This document shows, in pieces, positions 27,436 to 36,511 of a stretch of 64,000 bases of DNA. The stretch lies in the NCBI GenBank assembly GCA_026391075.1, contig JAPLES010000023.1, positions 58,050 through 122,049 on the forward strand, written 5' to 3'. The notes under the pieces were generated by a model that saw only the letters and a program-made list of their open reading frames with translations, was not told where the DNA came from and did no database searches. How positions within the stretch are numbered: position 1 is the stretch's first letter; every line of letters begins with the position of its first letter. The translations under genes were made by a program, and so were the position numbers. Source of the DNA: Bacteroidota bacterium. Its GTDB lineage: Bacteria; Bacteroidota; Bacteroidia; Chitinophagales; LD1.

Positions 27436-27464
27436 CTAAAATAGAAATTTCCTTTTACTGCAAA
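27436..27464 (-). promoter_or_regulatory. cysE-cysK operon promoter (candidate)
   Basis: On the minus strand: TTTG (27461-27464), a 17-base spacer, TATTTTAG (27436-27443). The -7 box has one mismatch to TANNTTTG and the spacing is slightly short. It lies directly before the leader ORF. Confidence 0.6.
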
Positions 27465-27522
27465 ATTATTTTAGAAAATTCACCCTGTAATTATTGTTAT
27501 TCTTGTTCAACAAACCATTTGA

Positions 27523-28347
27523 ATGACCTATCACTGTTTTGAATTTTTTACGCGCGATGAAGTGGAACGCGATTGGCTCATTTCCATTTTAAGCGATTTT
27601 CATTTTGAAGGTTTCGAAGAAACTTCCGATTCGCTCAAAGGATTTGTGTATGCCGATAAAATAACCAACGACAAGGTAGCCGAGATTCTTGCCGACAATG
27701 AATTCGCACATATTGAATTCACATCTTCAGCAATTGAACAAAAAAACTGGAATGAAGAATGGGAGAAAAATTTTGAGCTCGTTTTAATTGCTGAACGTGT
27801 TGCTATACGCGCACCTTTCCATGAAAAGCAGAATGCAGAATTCGAAATTATCATTGAACCCAAAATGAGTTTCGGCACGGGGCATCATGCTACAACTGCA
27901 GGAGTTATTGAGTTAATGCTTACTGAAAATTTCGAAAACAAAAGCGTGCTTGACTTCGGCAGCGGCACAGGTGTGCTCGCCATTCTTGCTGAAAAGTTGA
28001 AAGCAAAATCTGTTTTTGCAATTGATAATGAAGAATGGGCTTACCATAACTGTATAGAGAATGTGCAACGCAATAATTGCCAAGTCATAAAAACTGTTCA
28101 AGGAGATACCCAATACGCTTTCAACGAAAAATTTGATGTTATTTTAGCCAACATCAACCGCAACGTTATTCTGAGCAACATTCACAAGTGGAAAAGTTTG
28201 CTGAGTGAAAAAGGAATATTGCTCGTGAGCGGAATATTATTGAACGATGAAAAGGATGTGGTGGCAGAAGCCCGAAAAAACAGTGTATCCCCCAAATCAA
28301 TTATCAGAAACAATGGCTGGTTAGCCATTTCATTTCAACTACTTTAA
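27523..28347 (+). CDS. prmA: ribosomal protein L11 methyltransferase
   Basis: 274 residues. It methylates lysines and the N-terminus of ribosomal protein L11 using S-adenosylmethionine. The N-terminal substrate-recognition domain spans about residues 1-90. The methyltransferase domain has SVLDFGSGTGVLAILA (motif I), VFAIDNEEWA (motif II) and FDVILANINRNVIL (motif IV, NxxxN form used by PrmA). KMSFGTGHHATT is the family signature before motif I. The 18-bp gap to the downstream giant exported protein gene suggests co-transcription, although the functions look unrelated. Confidence 0.94.
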   Translation: MTYHCFEFFTRDEVERDWLISILSDFHFEGFEETSDSLKGFVYADKITNDKVAEILADNEFAHIEFTSSAIEQKNWNEEWEKNFELVLIAERVAIRAPFHEKQNAEFEIIIEPKMSFGTGHHATTAGVIELMLTENFENKSVLDFGSGTGVLAILAEKLKAKSVFAIDNEEWAYHNCIENVQRNNCQVIKTVQGDTQYAFNEKFDVILANINRNVILSNIHKWKSLLSEKGILLVSGILLNDEKDVVAEARKNSVSPKSIIRNNGWLAISFQLL

Positions 28348-28365
28348 GCAAAAAATATTTTCAGC

Positions 28366-31300
28366 ATGAAAAGAATTTCATTCTCGCTTCTACTTTTCTT
28401 ATTTGTTAGCACACAGGCGCAACAAGTGACTATGACCTTTTCTAAAGAACAAGGTCAGTTTATTAAGGACTTGGGTTCGTTTATGACAGCCAATAAAATG
28501 GAGCAGTGCGTAAACACCATGAATGCTATTGAAAAAGTAGCCAAGGATGGAAAAATACCGTCTTCCTGGTTTGAGCAAATGTCGAAAACATGTAACTTAA
28601 TGACTGAGCGTAACATGAGTGCATACACGCATTTTGTTCCGTATTTAAATGCGGTAATGAGTGCTGCAAAAAATGGCATTAGCGATAGCGAGTTTTCGTC
28701 TTGGTCAAATTTTTTAGGCGATATAATCGAGGCACAGAAGAAAGGCGACAACGGTGGTTTTTTAAAAACGATAGATTTCTCTACCGGCTTTTTTGAGCTT
28801 GGTGCGCTGGATGTTACACCGGCAAAAACGTGGAAGGTAGATACTAGAAATTGCACGTTCAATTCAGAAGGATTGCGCCCACATGTAACCTTTGGAGTTA
28901 CCACACTTGTGGGTGCAGTGAAGGGCGATTCGGTCATGATTAAACAAACGTCAGGTGATTATTATCCGCTCGAAAATAAGTGGGAAGGAAATTCGGGGCG
29001 CGTTGATTGGGCACGCGGTTCGCTCGACCCTAATAAAGTTTATTGCACCTTTAAAAATTACACTGTTAATTGTACAAACTTCAACTACATAGTTGACACG
29101 GTTACCTTTTATCATACCGATTATTTCAAAACTGCACTCACCGGTAAACTGCTTGATAAAATGGTTTCGAGTGCCGACTCTTCAACCATGAGTTATCCGC
29201 GTTTTGAATCGTATGACATGGGCATTACAGTAAAAGATATTGCACCCAATGTTTCTTACACCGGAGGATTCAGTTTGTATGGAGGAAAAGTTTTGGGTTA
29301 TGGAACACCCGAAGAAAAAGCGATGCTTACGTTTTATGCGCGCGATGGAAAAACAAGAGTGCTCTCTGCAAAATCATCTTCCATTTCAGTAAAGAAAGGT
29401 GAAGAGTTAGGTGCCGATAAAGCTGAGGTGAGTATTTATTTCGGAACCGATTCCATTTACCATCCGCAGTTAAGTGTGGTCTATAAAATCAAGAAACGCG
29501 AAATTCGTTTGCTGCGTGGTGAAACGGGAATGGGCAAAGCAAAATTCATGGACTCGTATCACAATCATGAATTTCAAACCGATGCTATTTTTTGGAATTT
29601 AGATTCATCGGTTTTGAATCTGAAAATTCTTTCAGGTGCAGGGCAGAAGCCCGGAATTTTTGAATCGGTAAACTATTTTCAAAAAGAATTGATTCGCAAA
29701 ACACAAGGCTTTGCATCGTATGAACCTCTTTCTGTTTTGAAAAAACTTTATGAGAAGTACGGTTCGCGCGATTTAAATGCAACAGACGTAGCGCGTTCAC
29801 TCGATCCAAATTTGAAAGAAGGAGAATTGAAATCGCTCCTCTACAGTTTGGTGGAAAATGGTTTTGTACTTTACAACGAAGGCACCGGAGTTATTACTGT
29901 AAAAGACAAAACACTAAACTATGTTTTGGCGAATGCAAAAAAAATTGATTACGATATTATTCGAATTAAATCGGCTCCTGCTTCGGGTAACGACTACATT
30001 GATTTGAAGAGTAGTAATATTGATTTGAAAGGCGTGCAGGAAGTGCCTATCAGCGATTCCAGCTTTGTTTATTTCCGTCCAAAAAACAACGCCATTAGTT
30101 TGCAGAAAGACCGCAACATGGAGTTCAACGGATTGATTTATGCTGGAAGAATGGATTTGTATGGCGAGAAATACAAATTTCAATATGCGCCTTTCACCGT
30201 TGATTTGTTGAAGGTGGACACCATGCGAATCAACGTGCAAGACAGCGGAAAGGTGGACGGCTACGGAAATCCGATTTTGAAAATGCTGAAATCGAAAGTG
30301 GAAGGCATGAAAGGCTTGCTGGAAATTGATGCGCCTATCAATAAATCAGGCAGAACAAAATTGCCGCAGTTTCCAAGATTGTATAGTCGCGAAAAATCGT
30401 ACATCTATTATGATGATTCTACGGTGGCAAAAGGAGCATATAACCGCAAGAGTTTTTATTTCGAGTTAGATCCTTTTCGCTTAGACAGCTTGAATAATTT
30501 CAGTGGCGATATCATTAACTGGAAAGGAAAATTTTCTTCAGGGGGAATTTTGCCCGACCTGCGCGACAGTGTAAAAATACAAGCCGATGGTTCGCTCGGT
30601 TTTAAATCTGAAACACCTAAAGAAGGGTACGATTTATACAAAGGCAAAGGAAAATATTACGGCAAGTTTGAATTGAAATATGCAGGGCTTGAAGGCGATG
30701 GAAGAATTACGCACTCCACAGCCGATTTTATTAGCCACGATACCCGCTTTTATCCTGATTCTATGTTAGGCACCACAGATAGTTTTGCGATTGCAAAAAC
30801 TTTTGAAGGGGTAAAAACACCGGCTGTAAAAGGTCACAACGATCGCATTTTTTGGAAACCGAATTCAGATAGCATGCACATTTACATGAACAGCAAAGAC
30901 GAACCATTTGCTATGTATGATGATGGATTTACTTCGTTCAAAGGTGATTTGTTGTTGACCGGAAAAGGATTGCGAGGAAACGGTTTGCTCGATTGGGATG
31001 AAGCTACACTGTCTTCTAAAGATTTCAGTTTTCAAACCATGAATCTTTCGGCTGATACTTCTGCACTCAATATTAAATCAACAGGTGATAGAGTAACTTT
31101 CAAAACGCCAAACGTAAATGCCAAAGTTGATTTCAAAACGCGTATTGGTGATTTTGTTTCGAACCAAAAAAATATTCCTACCGAATTTTCATACAATCAG
31201 TACACCACGGCCATCAATCAATTCAAATGGTTGATGGACGAAAAAATTCTTGACTTCAAAGCACCACCACAAGGACCCGGAGAATATTTTGTTTCTACAC

Positions 31301-33363
31301 GTCCCGATCAAAAAGGGTTGAAGTTTTTGGGCAAACGCGCTACCTACAGTTTGATAACATCTATCATTCGCTGCGAAGGTGTACCTGAAATTCGAGTGGC
31401 AGATGCCAGTGTTATTCCTGATAGCGGAGTGGTGATTATTCAGCCCGAAGCAAAAATGGAACAGTTGCACAACGCAACTATTGTTGCCGATACGATTAAG
31501 AAATGGCACAAAATTGAAAAAGCAACTGTTGATATTTACAGCAAGCAGGAGTTGAAAGCTGTAGGAGAATATCACTACAACACCAAAGACATAAAGCAAA
31601 TCATCAACCTCACCGATATTTCGTGCAAGAAAGACGTTGAAGGTGCACGCAAGCGCAAACAGGTAGAAATTTGGACTCTGCTTGCAAAAGCAAACATACC
31701 TGCCACCCAAAATTTTGTGTTATATCCAAATGTAAAATTCAATGGCGATGTAGCGTTGAAATCACTTAATCAGTATTTGAATTTTAAAGGGTATGCAAAA
31801 ATTGATTTGACCTATCCAAAGGCAACTACTTCCGATTTCTTTATTACGCAGGATGTAAGTCCTGAAAAACTGGAATTGAAATATGATAGTGTGAGAAGCA
31901 GCGATGGCAATATGTTGAGCGCAGGAATTCATTTACATCCTGCTGATGATGCGCCTGCTATGTACACTACGCTCATGGCACCTAAAGGCGAAGCGAACGA
32001 TATCACTTTATTCAAGTCAACTGGAATCATTACGCAAAGCACAACAGGAGAATATTTGTTCGGCAATGAGAAAAAAATTAAAGACAATGCAACACGCGGA
32101 AATGTGATTCGCTATGATGATAAGAAGGGAATTGCCAAAGCAGAAGGAAGATTTAACCTCGGCACCAATTTCGGAATTATAAAAACGAAAGCCGCAGGTA
32201 GTGCCGAAGTAATGCTCGATAGCGCGAAATATAAATTCAATCTCACTTTTGGTATTGATGCAAAGATGGATGATAAAATGCAGGAGAAATTTGAATTTTA
32301 TATGGCCGGTGATAATGCCGATGCTAACGACATAAGCTACGAAAACGAGAAACAGAAAAAAGCTATTTACGATTTGTGTGGCGATAAGGAAGACAAAAAG
32401 CTATTGCAGGATTTTGAAGTGCAGCCTGTGTTTAACAAACGCCCAAAAGATTTCAATTACAACATGGTGTTTAGCGATGTGAATTTTGTTTACGACCCTG
32501 ATGATATTTCTCTGCGAAGCGTGGGAAAAATTGGTGTAGCGATGCTCGGTAAAAAAGTGATCAATAAAAAAATTGACGGCTATATCGAAATTCAGTACAA
32601 AGGTGGAGCAGATTTGTTTACCATCTATCTGCAAACGGGAACAAAAGATTGGTTCTATTTTGAATATCGTCCAGGCACACTCGGCATTTTATCTTCGTAT
32701 GATGTCATCAATACCATGATAGGAAGTACAGACCCGCAGAAGCGAAAAATAAAAGGCGACAAAGACCGCTTCTATCTTTACACGCTTGGCTCTAGCATGA
32801 ACAAAGTTGATTTTTGTGATTACATGAAAGACAAAGCAAACGGAATTAACCGCCCGCGCTTTGAACCTAAATTAGATATTCCTATTCCGGGCGATTCTGC
32901 TTTGCTGAACGATACCCTAAGCACGATTGATTTCAAAAAAGATAATCAACCTAACTTAGATTATGAGCAGCAATTAAAAATGGAAGAGCAACAGGAAAAG
33001 CAACAACAGCAGCAACAAATTGATGAGTTGGAGCAAATGAAAATGAACAACGAAAGTATTTTCAGCGCACCGCCACCGGGAAGAACAGAACCTAAAACTG
33101 AAACTCCTAAAGAGGAACCGAAACCCGAAGCACCGAAAGAAGAAATGAAACAAGAAACTGTTCCTGTAGAAACTCCACCAGTACAAGAGGCACCAAAAGA
33201 AGTTCCAAAGGAAGAACCGAAGATTGAAACTCCTCCGGTTCAAGAAGCTCCAAAAGAAACTCCAAAGGAGGAACCTAAAGTAGAAACACCTCCTGTGCAA
33301 GAAGCACCGAAAGTTGAAGAACCAAAGCCAGTAGCTACACCGCAAGATTCTATTCCAAAATAA
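28366..33363 (+). CDS. very large exported protein of unknown function
   Basis: 1665 residues. The signal peptide MKRISFSLLLFLFVSTQAQQ is clear. An Ala/Lys-rich helical segment (about 20-130) precedes a long beta-rich region in which short stretches of the form GxGxYYGKFELKYAGLEGDGRI alternate with passages on colour-less structural strands. I recognise no enzyme motif and no T9SS sorting domain. The last about 110 residues are a Gln-rich coil (EQQEKQQQQQQIDELEQMK) followed by Pro-Glu-Lys repeats. Such tails are typical of periplasmic or envelope-spanning proteins. It lies 18 bp after prmA and ends at a strong bidirectional terminator. The base composition resembles its neighbours. Confidence 0.85.
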   Translation: MKRISFSLLLFLFVSTQAQQVTMTFSKEQGQFIKDLGSFMTANKMEQCVNTMNAIEKVAKDGKIPSSWFEQMSKTCNLMTERNMSAYTHFVPYLNAVMSAAKNGISDSEFSSWSNFLGDIIEAQKKGDNGGFLKTIDFSTGFFELGALDVTPAKTWKVDTRNCTFNSEGLRPHVTFGVTTLVGAVKGDSVMIKQTSGDYYPLENKWEGNSGRVDWARGSLDPNKVYCTFKNYTVNCTNFNYIVDTVTFYHTDYFKTALTGKLLDKMVSSADSSTMSYPRFESYDMGITVKDIAPNVSYTGGFSLYGGKVLGYGTPEEKAMLTFYARDGKTRVLSAKSSSISVKKGEELGADKAEVSIYFGTDSIYHPQLSVVYKIKKREIRLLRGETGMGKAKFMDSYHNHEFQTDAIFWNLDSSVLNLKILSGAGQKPGIFESVNYFQKELIRKTQGFASYEPLSVLKKLYEKYGSRDLNATDVARSLDPNLKEGELKSLLYSLVENGFVLYNEGTGVITVKDKTLNYVLANAKKIDYDIIRIKSAPASGNDYIDLKSSNIDLKGVQEVPISDSSFVYFRPKNNAISLQKDRNMEFNGLIYAGRMDLYGEKYKFQYAPFTVDLLKVDTMRINVQDSGKVDGYGNPILKMLKSKVEGMKGLLEIDAPINKSGRTKLPQFPRLYSREKSYIYYDDSTVAKGAYNRKSFYFELDPFRLDSLNNFSGDIINWKGKFSSGGILPDLRDSVKIQADGSLGFKSETPKEGYDLYKGKGKYYGKFELKYAGLEGDGRITHSTADFISHDTRFYPDSMLGTTDSFAIAKTFEGVKTPAVKGHNDRIFWKPNSDSMHIYMNSKDEPFAMYDDGFTSFKGDLLLTGKGLRGNGLLDWDEATLSSKDFSFQTMNLSADTSALNIKSTGDRVTFKTPNVNAKVDFKTRIGDFVSNQKNIPTEFSYNQYTTAINQFKWLMDEKILDFKAPPQGPGEYFVSTRPDQKGLKFLGKRATYSLITSIIRCEGVPEIRVADASVIPDSGVVIIQPEAKMEQLHNATIVADTIKKWHKIEKATVDIYSKQELKAVGEYHYNTKDIKQIINLTDISCKKDVEGARKRKQVEIWTLLAKANIPATQNFVLYPNVKFNGDVALKSLNQYLNFKGYAKIDLTYPKATTSDFFITQDVSPEKLELKYDSVRSSDGNMLSAGIHLHPADDAPAMYTTLMAPKGEANDITLFKSTGIITQSTTGEYLFGNEKKIKDNATRGNVIRYDDKKGIAKAEGRFNLGTNFGIIKTKAAGSAEVMLDSAKYKFNLTFGIDAKMDDKMQEKFEFYMAGDNADANDISYENEKQKKAIYDLCGDKEDKKLLQDFEVQPVFNKRPKDFNYNMVFSDVNFVYDPDDISLRSVGKIGVAMLGKKVINKKIDGYIEIQYKGGADLFTIYLQTGTKDWFYFEYRPGTLGILSSYDVINTMIGSTDPQKRKIKGDKDRFYLYTLGSSMNKVDFCDYMKDKANGINRPRFEPKLDIPIPGDSALLNDTLSTIDFKKDNQPNLDYEQQLKMEEQQEKQQQQQQIDELEQMKMNNESIFSAPPPGRTEPKTETPKEEPKPEAPKEEMKQETVPVETPPVQEAPKEVPKEEPKIETPPVQEAPKETPKEEPKVETPPVQEAPKVEEPKPVATPQDSIPK
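33166..33330 (+). repeat. 57-bp tandem coding repeat (Pro-Glu-Lys rich)
   Basis: Three units starting at 33166, 33223 and 33280 encode (V/I)ETPPVQEAPKE(V/T)PKEEPK, with the third unit shortened. It forms the C-terminal tail of the 1665-residue protein. Confidence 0.9.
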
Positions 33364-33407
33364 AAGAGAAGAGCCGAAGTTTTTCAAACTTCGGCTCTTC
33401 TCTTTTA
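33361..33407. terminator. Bidirectional terminator
   Basis: Perfect 22-bp inverted repeat (core GAAGAGCCGAAG) with a three-base loop and A/T-rich flanks, between the convergent genes ending at 33363 and 33424. Confidence 0.92.
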
Positions 33408-33423
33408 TCGCAATTCAATTTTG

Positions 33424-33777
33424 CTATTTCAATTTCGCAGCTAAAGTTCCTGTTAACGCGCCAAAGCCACTCACTAAACCACCAATCAATCCTGTCAATA
33501 AATAAATAGTAGTAACACTTCCTTTGGTTAATTGTTTTAATAGTTCAGCAACCTTAATGGCAAGAATATTTTCGTTTGCGCTTGAAAGCAGATAAGCATA
33601 AACAACCCACAACAAAAACACAGCAACAAATGCCGAAAGAAAAGCAGCCAAGGAATTTTGTTTGATATAGTAAGCAACTGCAAATGCTGCCAAAACAGTC
33701 GTCCACCACGGGAGAAATAGTTGCAGGATGCAGGATGCAGCGGCAGTAAGCAGAAGAGAGAGGAAAAAGTTTTTCAT
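33424..33777 (-). CDS. small polytopic membrane protein of unknown function
   Basis: 117 residues with about four hydrophobic helices and a Gly-rich C-terminal helix (LTGLIGGLVSGFGALTGTLA). No family recognised. It starts 18 bp after the penicillin acylase stop and is probably in the same operon. Residues in the first helix (AAASCILQLFLPWW) are encoded across a GCAGGAT heptamer array at 33723-33743. Confidence 0.75.
   Translation of the reverse strand: MKNFFLSLLLTAAASCILQLFLPWWTTVLAAFAVAYYIKQNSLAAFLSAFVAVFLLWVVYAYLLSSANENILAIKVAELLKQLTKGSVTTIYLLTGLIGGLVSGFGALTGTLAAKLK
33723..33743. repeat. Heptanucleotide array (GCAGGAT) in a membrane helix
   Basis: Units GCAGGAT, GCAGGAT, GCAGCGG within the first transmembrane segment of the 117-residue protein. 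Confidence 0.6.
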
Positions 33778-33795
33778 GGGAATAGTATTAAGGTG

Positions 33796-36276
33796 TTATT
33801 TCGGTTTGTAAGTTGACGTAAACAATTTCTTCGTTCCAAGTTCATCGCCATTCGCAACAAAGTTGGCTTCAAAATATTCTGCCTTGCTCCAAGGTTTTAC
33901 TCCATTGTCGTAAAATTTACTTCCCGGGTTTCCAGACTGCCCGCCCGGATAAACAGTAAATGCTTTCATGGCTCCTTCATCAACAATCATTCGCCACGAA
34001 GGACCGCTGCTATTATTGGTAGCATTGATAATTCCTCGGTTGCCTCCATTGTAAACATTCAATGAACTGAAAGCATCCAATCGCGCTAAGTGTTCAACTT
34101 TGGTTGCTTTGTATGAACCCCAATCGTGAGGTTTAGAATCTTTATTTGTAAATTTTTCATCGGTTCCTTCAGGTTCGCCAACTTCCGTAAAACTTTTTGC
34201 GGTGAGTGTATCCTTAACCCGCAAAAATGATTGCAACACCAATTCATTGCGCGTTTCTTTTACTTTAGTTGAAAGATTATCATAAAAAACAGATGCACTA
34301 TCGTTTTTCAATAATTGCACGGTTACATAAAAACTCGGTTGCTTCATAGGAATTGTTGGATTCGACATTTCATCCCACAATAAAGCGCGCAATTCATTCC
34401 ACCAAATTTCAAAATATACCGGAGCAATTTCATTCGCGTTGTTATAGAAATCCCATTTGCCAATAGAATCAGCTATGTTTTGTTCTTCTTTACTTAAACT
34501 TTTTTTATCAAGCAACGAAAGTAAAACAGGAACCGCTTCACTTGCATGAACATTGAAATTATCGCTCTGCATCTTTTTCATAAAGTCGGCATCAATATTT
34601 TTTCCTTCTGTCAACAGTTTATTGATTCTGCGGTTGCGATAATTTTCGTAAACACCAACACCCGAATAGTAATAAGGATAAGTAGAATCAGTAGGATGCT
34701 GATTGGCACTGCTCACAAAGCCGCGCTCCGGATTTTTTGATGTCGGGTTTCCTTCACTCGGAATAAAAGTTTTCCATTCGTCATTATCGGTAGTGCCATC
34801 GCTTAAATATTTTCCCTGCTCGGTAGCTTTATCGCGAATAGGAAATAAGCCTTGTTCTACAATTGCTATATCTCCACTGCGCGAAGCAAAAACAAAATTC
34901 TGCGCAGGACATGTATAGGTCTTCAACGCGTTGATGTAGTCATTGTAATTTTTTCCGGTGTTGAGTTGATAGAAAGTTTTGAATTCGTTCGAAGGCAAGT
35001 GAGCCGTCCAGCGCATCGACAAATTTTTCTTTGAGTCAGCGGTGCCGAAGTTTTCATCAAATACCACTGGTCCGAATTTGGTATAGATAACCGTATCATC
35101 CACTTCGCCTTTTCCGCGCACCATATATTTTTCAATTTTCTTTTCAGCTTTCAACCATTGACCGTTATATTCGTATTCATTACGAGAAGCATCTTTGAAT
35201 TTAATAGTGTACCAGTCGCGTACATCGCGTCCGCCATTGGTAACACCCCACGAAATAGAATCATTAAAGCCGATGACCACAGCTGGCGAACCGGGAAGTG
35301 TGGCACCATACACATTCATGTTTGGCGAAACCAAATGCATTTCGTACCAAATAGAAGGGAGCGATAATTTCAAATGCGGGTCGTTACACAAAATAGGTTT
35401 GCCGCTTTTTGTTTTGCTGCCACTTACTGCCCAATTGTTAGAGCCGGTAATTTCATCGGGTTTTTGAATTACTGTTGAATACAAGTCCGATGTCTGATGT
35501 CCAATGTCCGATGTTGTATTCCCTTTTAGCTTTTCACTTTTCACTTCAAACTTTGTTCCGATAGGAACAATAGGGTCTTCATCTTTTATAAAATCTGGAT
35601 ACAGTTTTCTGAATTCATCTTTTCCATACTTTGCTATGAAGTTTGAGTTCTCAATGTCAAATTCAAAAACCGAAAGCATGTTGGCCATGTTCTTCAACAG
35701 TAACGCTACTTTAATTGGCGTCCACTCTTCGGGTTTGTAATCGAGTAGTTTATATTCAATTGGATAATTTTTAGGAGCGAGTGTGTTGATGTAAGCGTTC
35801 ACACCTTTGCAATAAGCATCAATCAGTTTTTTGCTTTCCGCATCCTTCGAAATATATTCCTGTGCGGCTTCTGCCCCGTAACCCATTCCTATTCTGCGTT
35901 GCATTCGGTCAACATCAAGCGCCTTCTCTCCAACTATTTCACTAATTCTTCCCGCAGCATTTGCGGTTTGAATTTCCATTTGCCACAAACGGTATTTTGC
36001 GGTAATGTATCCCTGCATATAATAAAGGTCTTCATCGTTCTTCGCAAAAACGTGCGGCACTAAACGCTCATCGAAATACACTTTGACTTCTTCTTTCAAC
36101 CCTGCAAGATTTGCTTCTTCATCTTTCCATCCATTTACATTTTCGGCATTCTGCCAAAAACCCGCAAACGGATTTAAAAACTTTCCGAAGGCAGGAGCTA
36201 CTCCCATTTTGGTATTCAGAAAATAAACAAGCCCAAGGGTGACGGTGAGGGAGAGTAGGAGTTTAAAATATTTCAT
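33796..36276 (-). CDS. penicillin acylase family (Ntn hydrolase), exported
   Basis: 826 residues. An N-terminal anchor or signal (residues 1-20) precedes the alpha-chain region, which includes VPHVFAKNDEDLYYMQGY and RLWQMEIQTANAAGRISE. The nucleophile Ser279 starts the beta chain in GSNNWAVSGSKT. These enzymes cut themselves before the Ser and hydrolyse amides such as acyl-homoserine lactones, penicillins or peptides; the substrate is not predictable. Just before the nucleophile, residues about 241-268 (KFEVKSEKLK through TSDIGHQTSDLYS) are encoded by a composite heptamer array (35484-35551). That is where the removable spacer peptide lies in this family. Confidence 0.92.
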   Translation of the reverse strand: MKYFKLLLSLTVTLGLVYFLNTKMGVAPAFGKFLNPFAGFWQNAENVNGWKDEEANLAGLKEEVKVYFDERLVPHVFAKNDEDLYYMQGYITAKYRLWQMEIQTANAAGRISEIVGEKALDVDRMQRRIGMGYGAEAAQEYISKDAESKKLIDAYCKGVNAYINTLAPKNYPIEYKLLDYKPEEWTPIKVALLLKNMANMLSVFEFDIENSNFIAKYGKDEFRKLYPDFIKDEDPIVPIGTKFEVKSEKLKGNTTSDIGHQTSDLYSTVIQKPDEITGSNNWAVSGSKTKSGKPILCNDPHLKLSLPSIWYEMHLVSPNMNVYGATLPGSPAVVIGFNDSISWGVTNGGRDVRDWYTIKFKDASRNEYEYNGQWLKAEKKIEKYMVRGKGEVDDTVIYTKFGPVVFDENFGTADSKKNLSMRWTAHLPSNEFKTFYQLNTGKNYNDYINALKTYTCPAQNFVFASRSGDIAIVEQGLFPIRDKATEQGKYLSDGTTDNDEWKTFIPSEGNPTSKNPERGFVSSANQHPTDSTYPYYYSGVGVYENYRNRRINKLLTEGKNIDADFMKKMQSDNFNVHASEAVPVLLSLLDKKSLSKEEQNIADSIGKWDFYNNANEIAPVYFEIWWNELRALLWDEMSNPTIPMKQPSFYVTVQLLKNDSASVFYDNLSTKVKETRNELVLQSFLRVKDTLTAKSFTEVGEPEGTDEKFTNKDSKPHDWGSYKATKVEHLARLDAFSSLNVYNGGNRGIINATNNSSGPSWRMIVDEGAMKAFTVYPGGQSGNPGSKFYDNGVKPWSKAEYFEANFVANGDELGTKKLFTSTYKPK
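35484..35551. repeat. Composite heptanucleotide array inside the penicillin acylase spacer region
   Basis: TGTCCGA-type units (AGTCCGA, TGTCTGA, TGTCCAA, TGTCCGA at 35484-35511), then TTTTCAC-type units (TTTTAGC, TTTTCAC, TTTTCAC, TTCAAAC at 35524-35551). The frame is kept throughout. Confidence 0.85.
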
Positions 36277-36336
36277 GCAGCAAAATTTGCGGTGATTATT
36301 ACTGCCTGCTAATTTATTTATTCATTTAAGAAAGTA

Positions 36337-36398
36337 TGTCACGCTGAGCTTGTCGAAGCGTTTCCCCAAAACAATCCTTCGACAAGCTCAGGATGACA
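36337..36398. repeat. Dispersed palindromic repeat, copy 2 (TGTCACGC...CTTGTCGAAG type)
   Basis: The left arm 36337-36360 and right arm 36376-36398 pair over about 22 bases with a 15-base loop. It is nearly identical in arms to the copy at 5513-5573 but differs in the loop. It lies upstream of the lipoprotein gene at 36512. Confidence 0.9.
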
Positions 36399-36511
36399 GA
36401 TGCTCTGATTAATTCAGAGTTATCTTTTTCATCAGTTTCACATTTAACAACCACGCCATTAAACCTTTCTATCTTTATTCCATCTATCAGACTTAACCAA
36501 AAACTTACATC

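Noticed and set aside
27291..27464. SAM or other metabolite riboswitch in the cysE leader
   Set aside because: The leader is short and shows no multi-helix conserved core that I recognise; the Cys-rich mini-ORF plus terminator explains it better.
33166..33330. CRISPR-like array
   Set aside because: The 57-bp units are directly adjacent, in frame and encode a Pro-Glu-Lys tail; there are no spacers.
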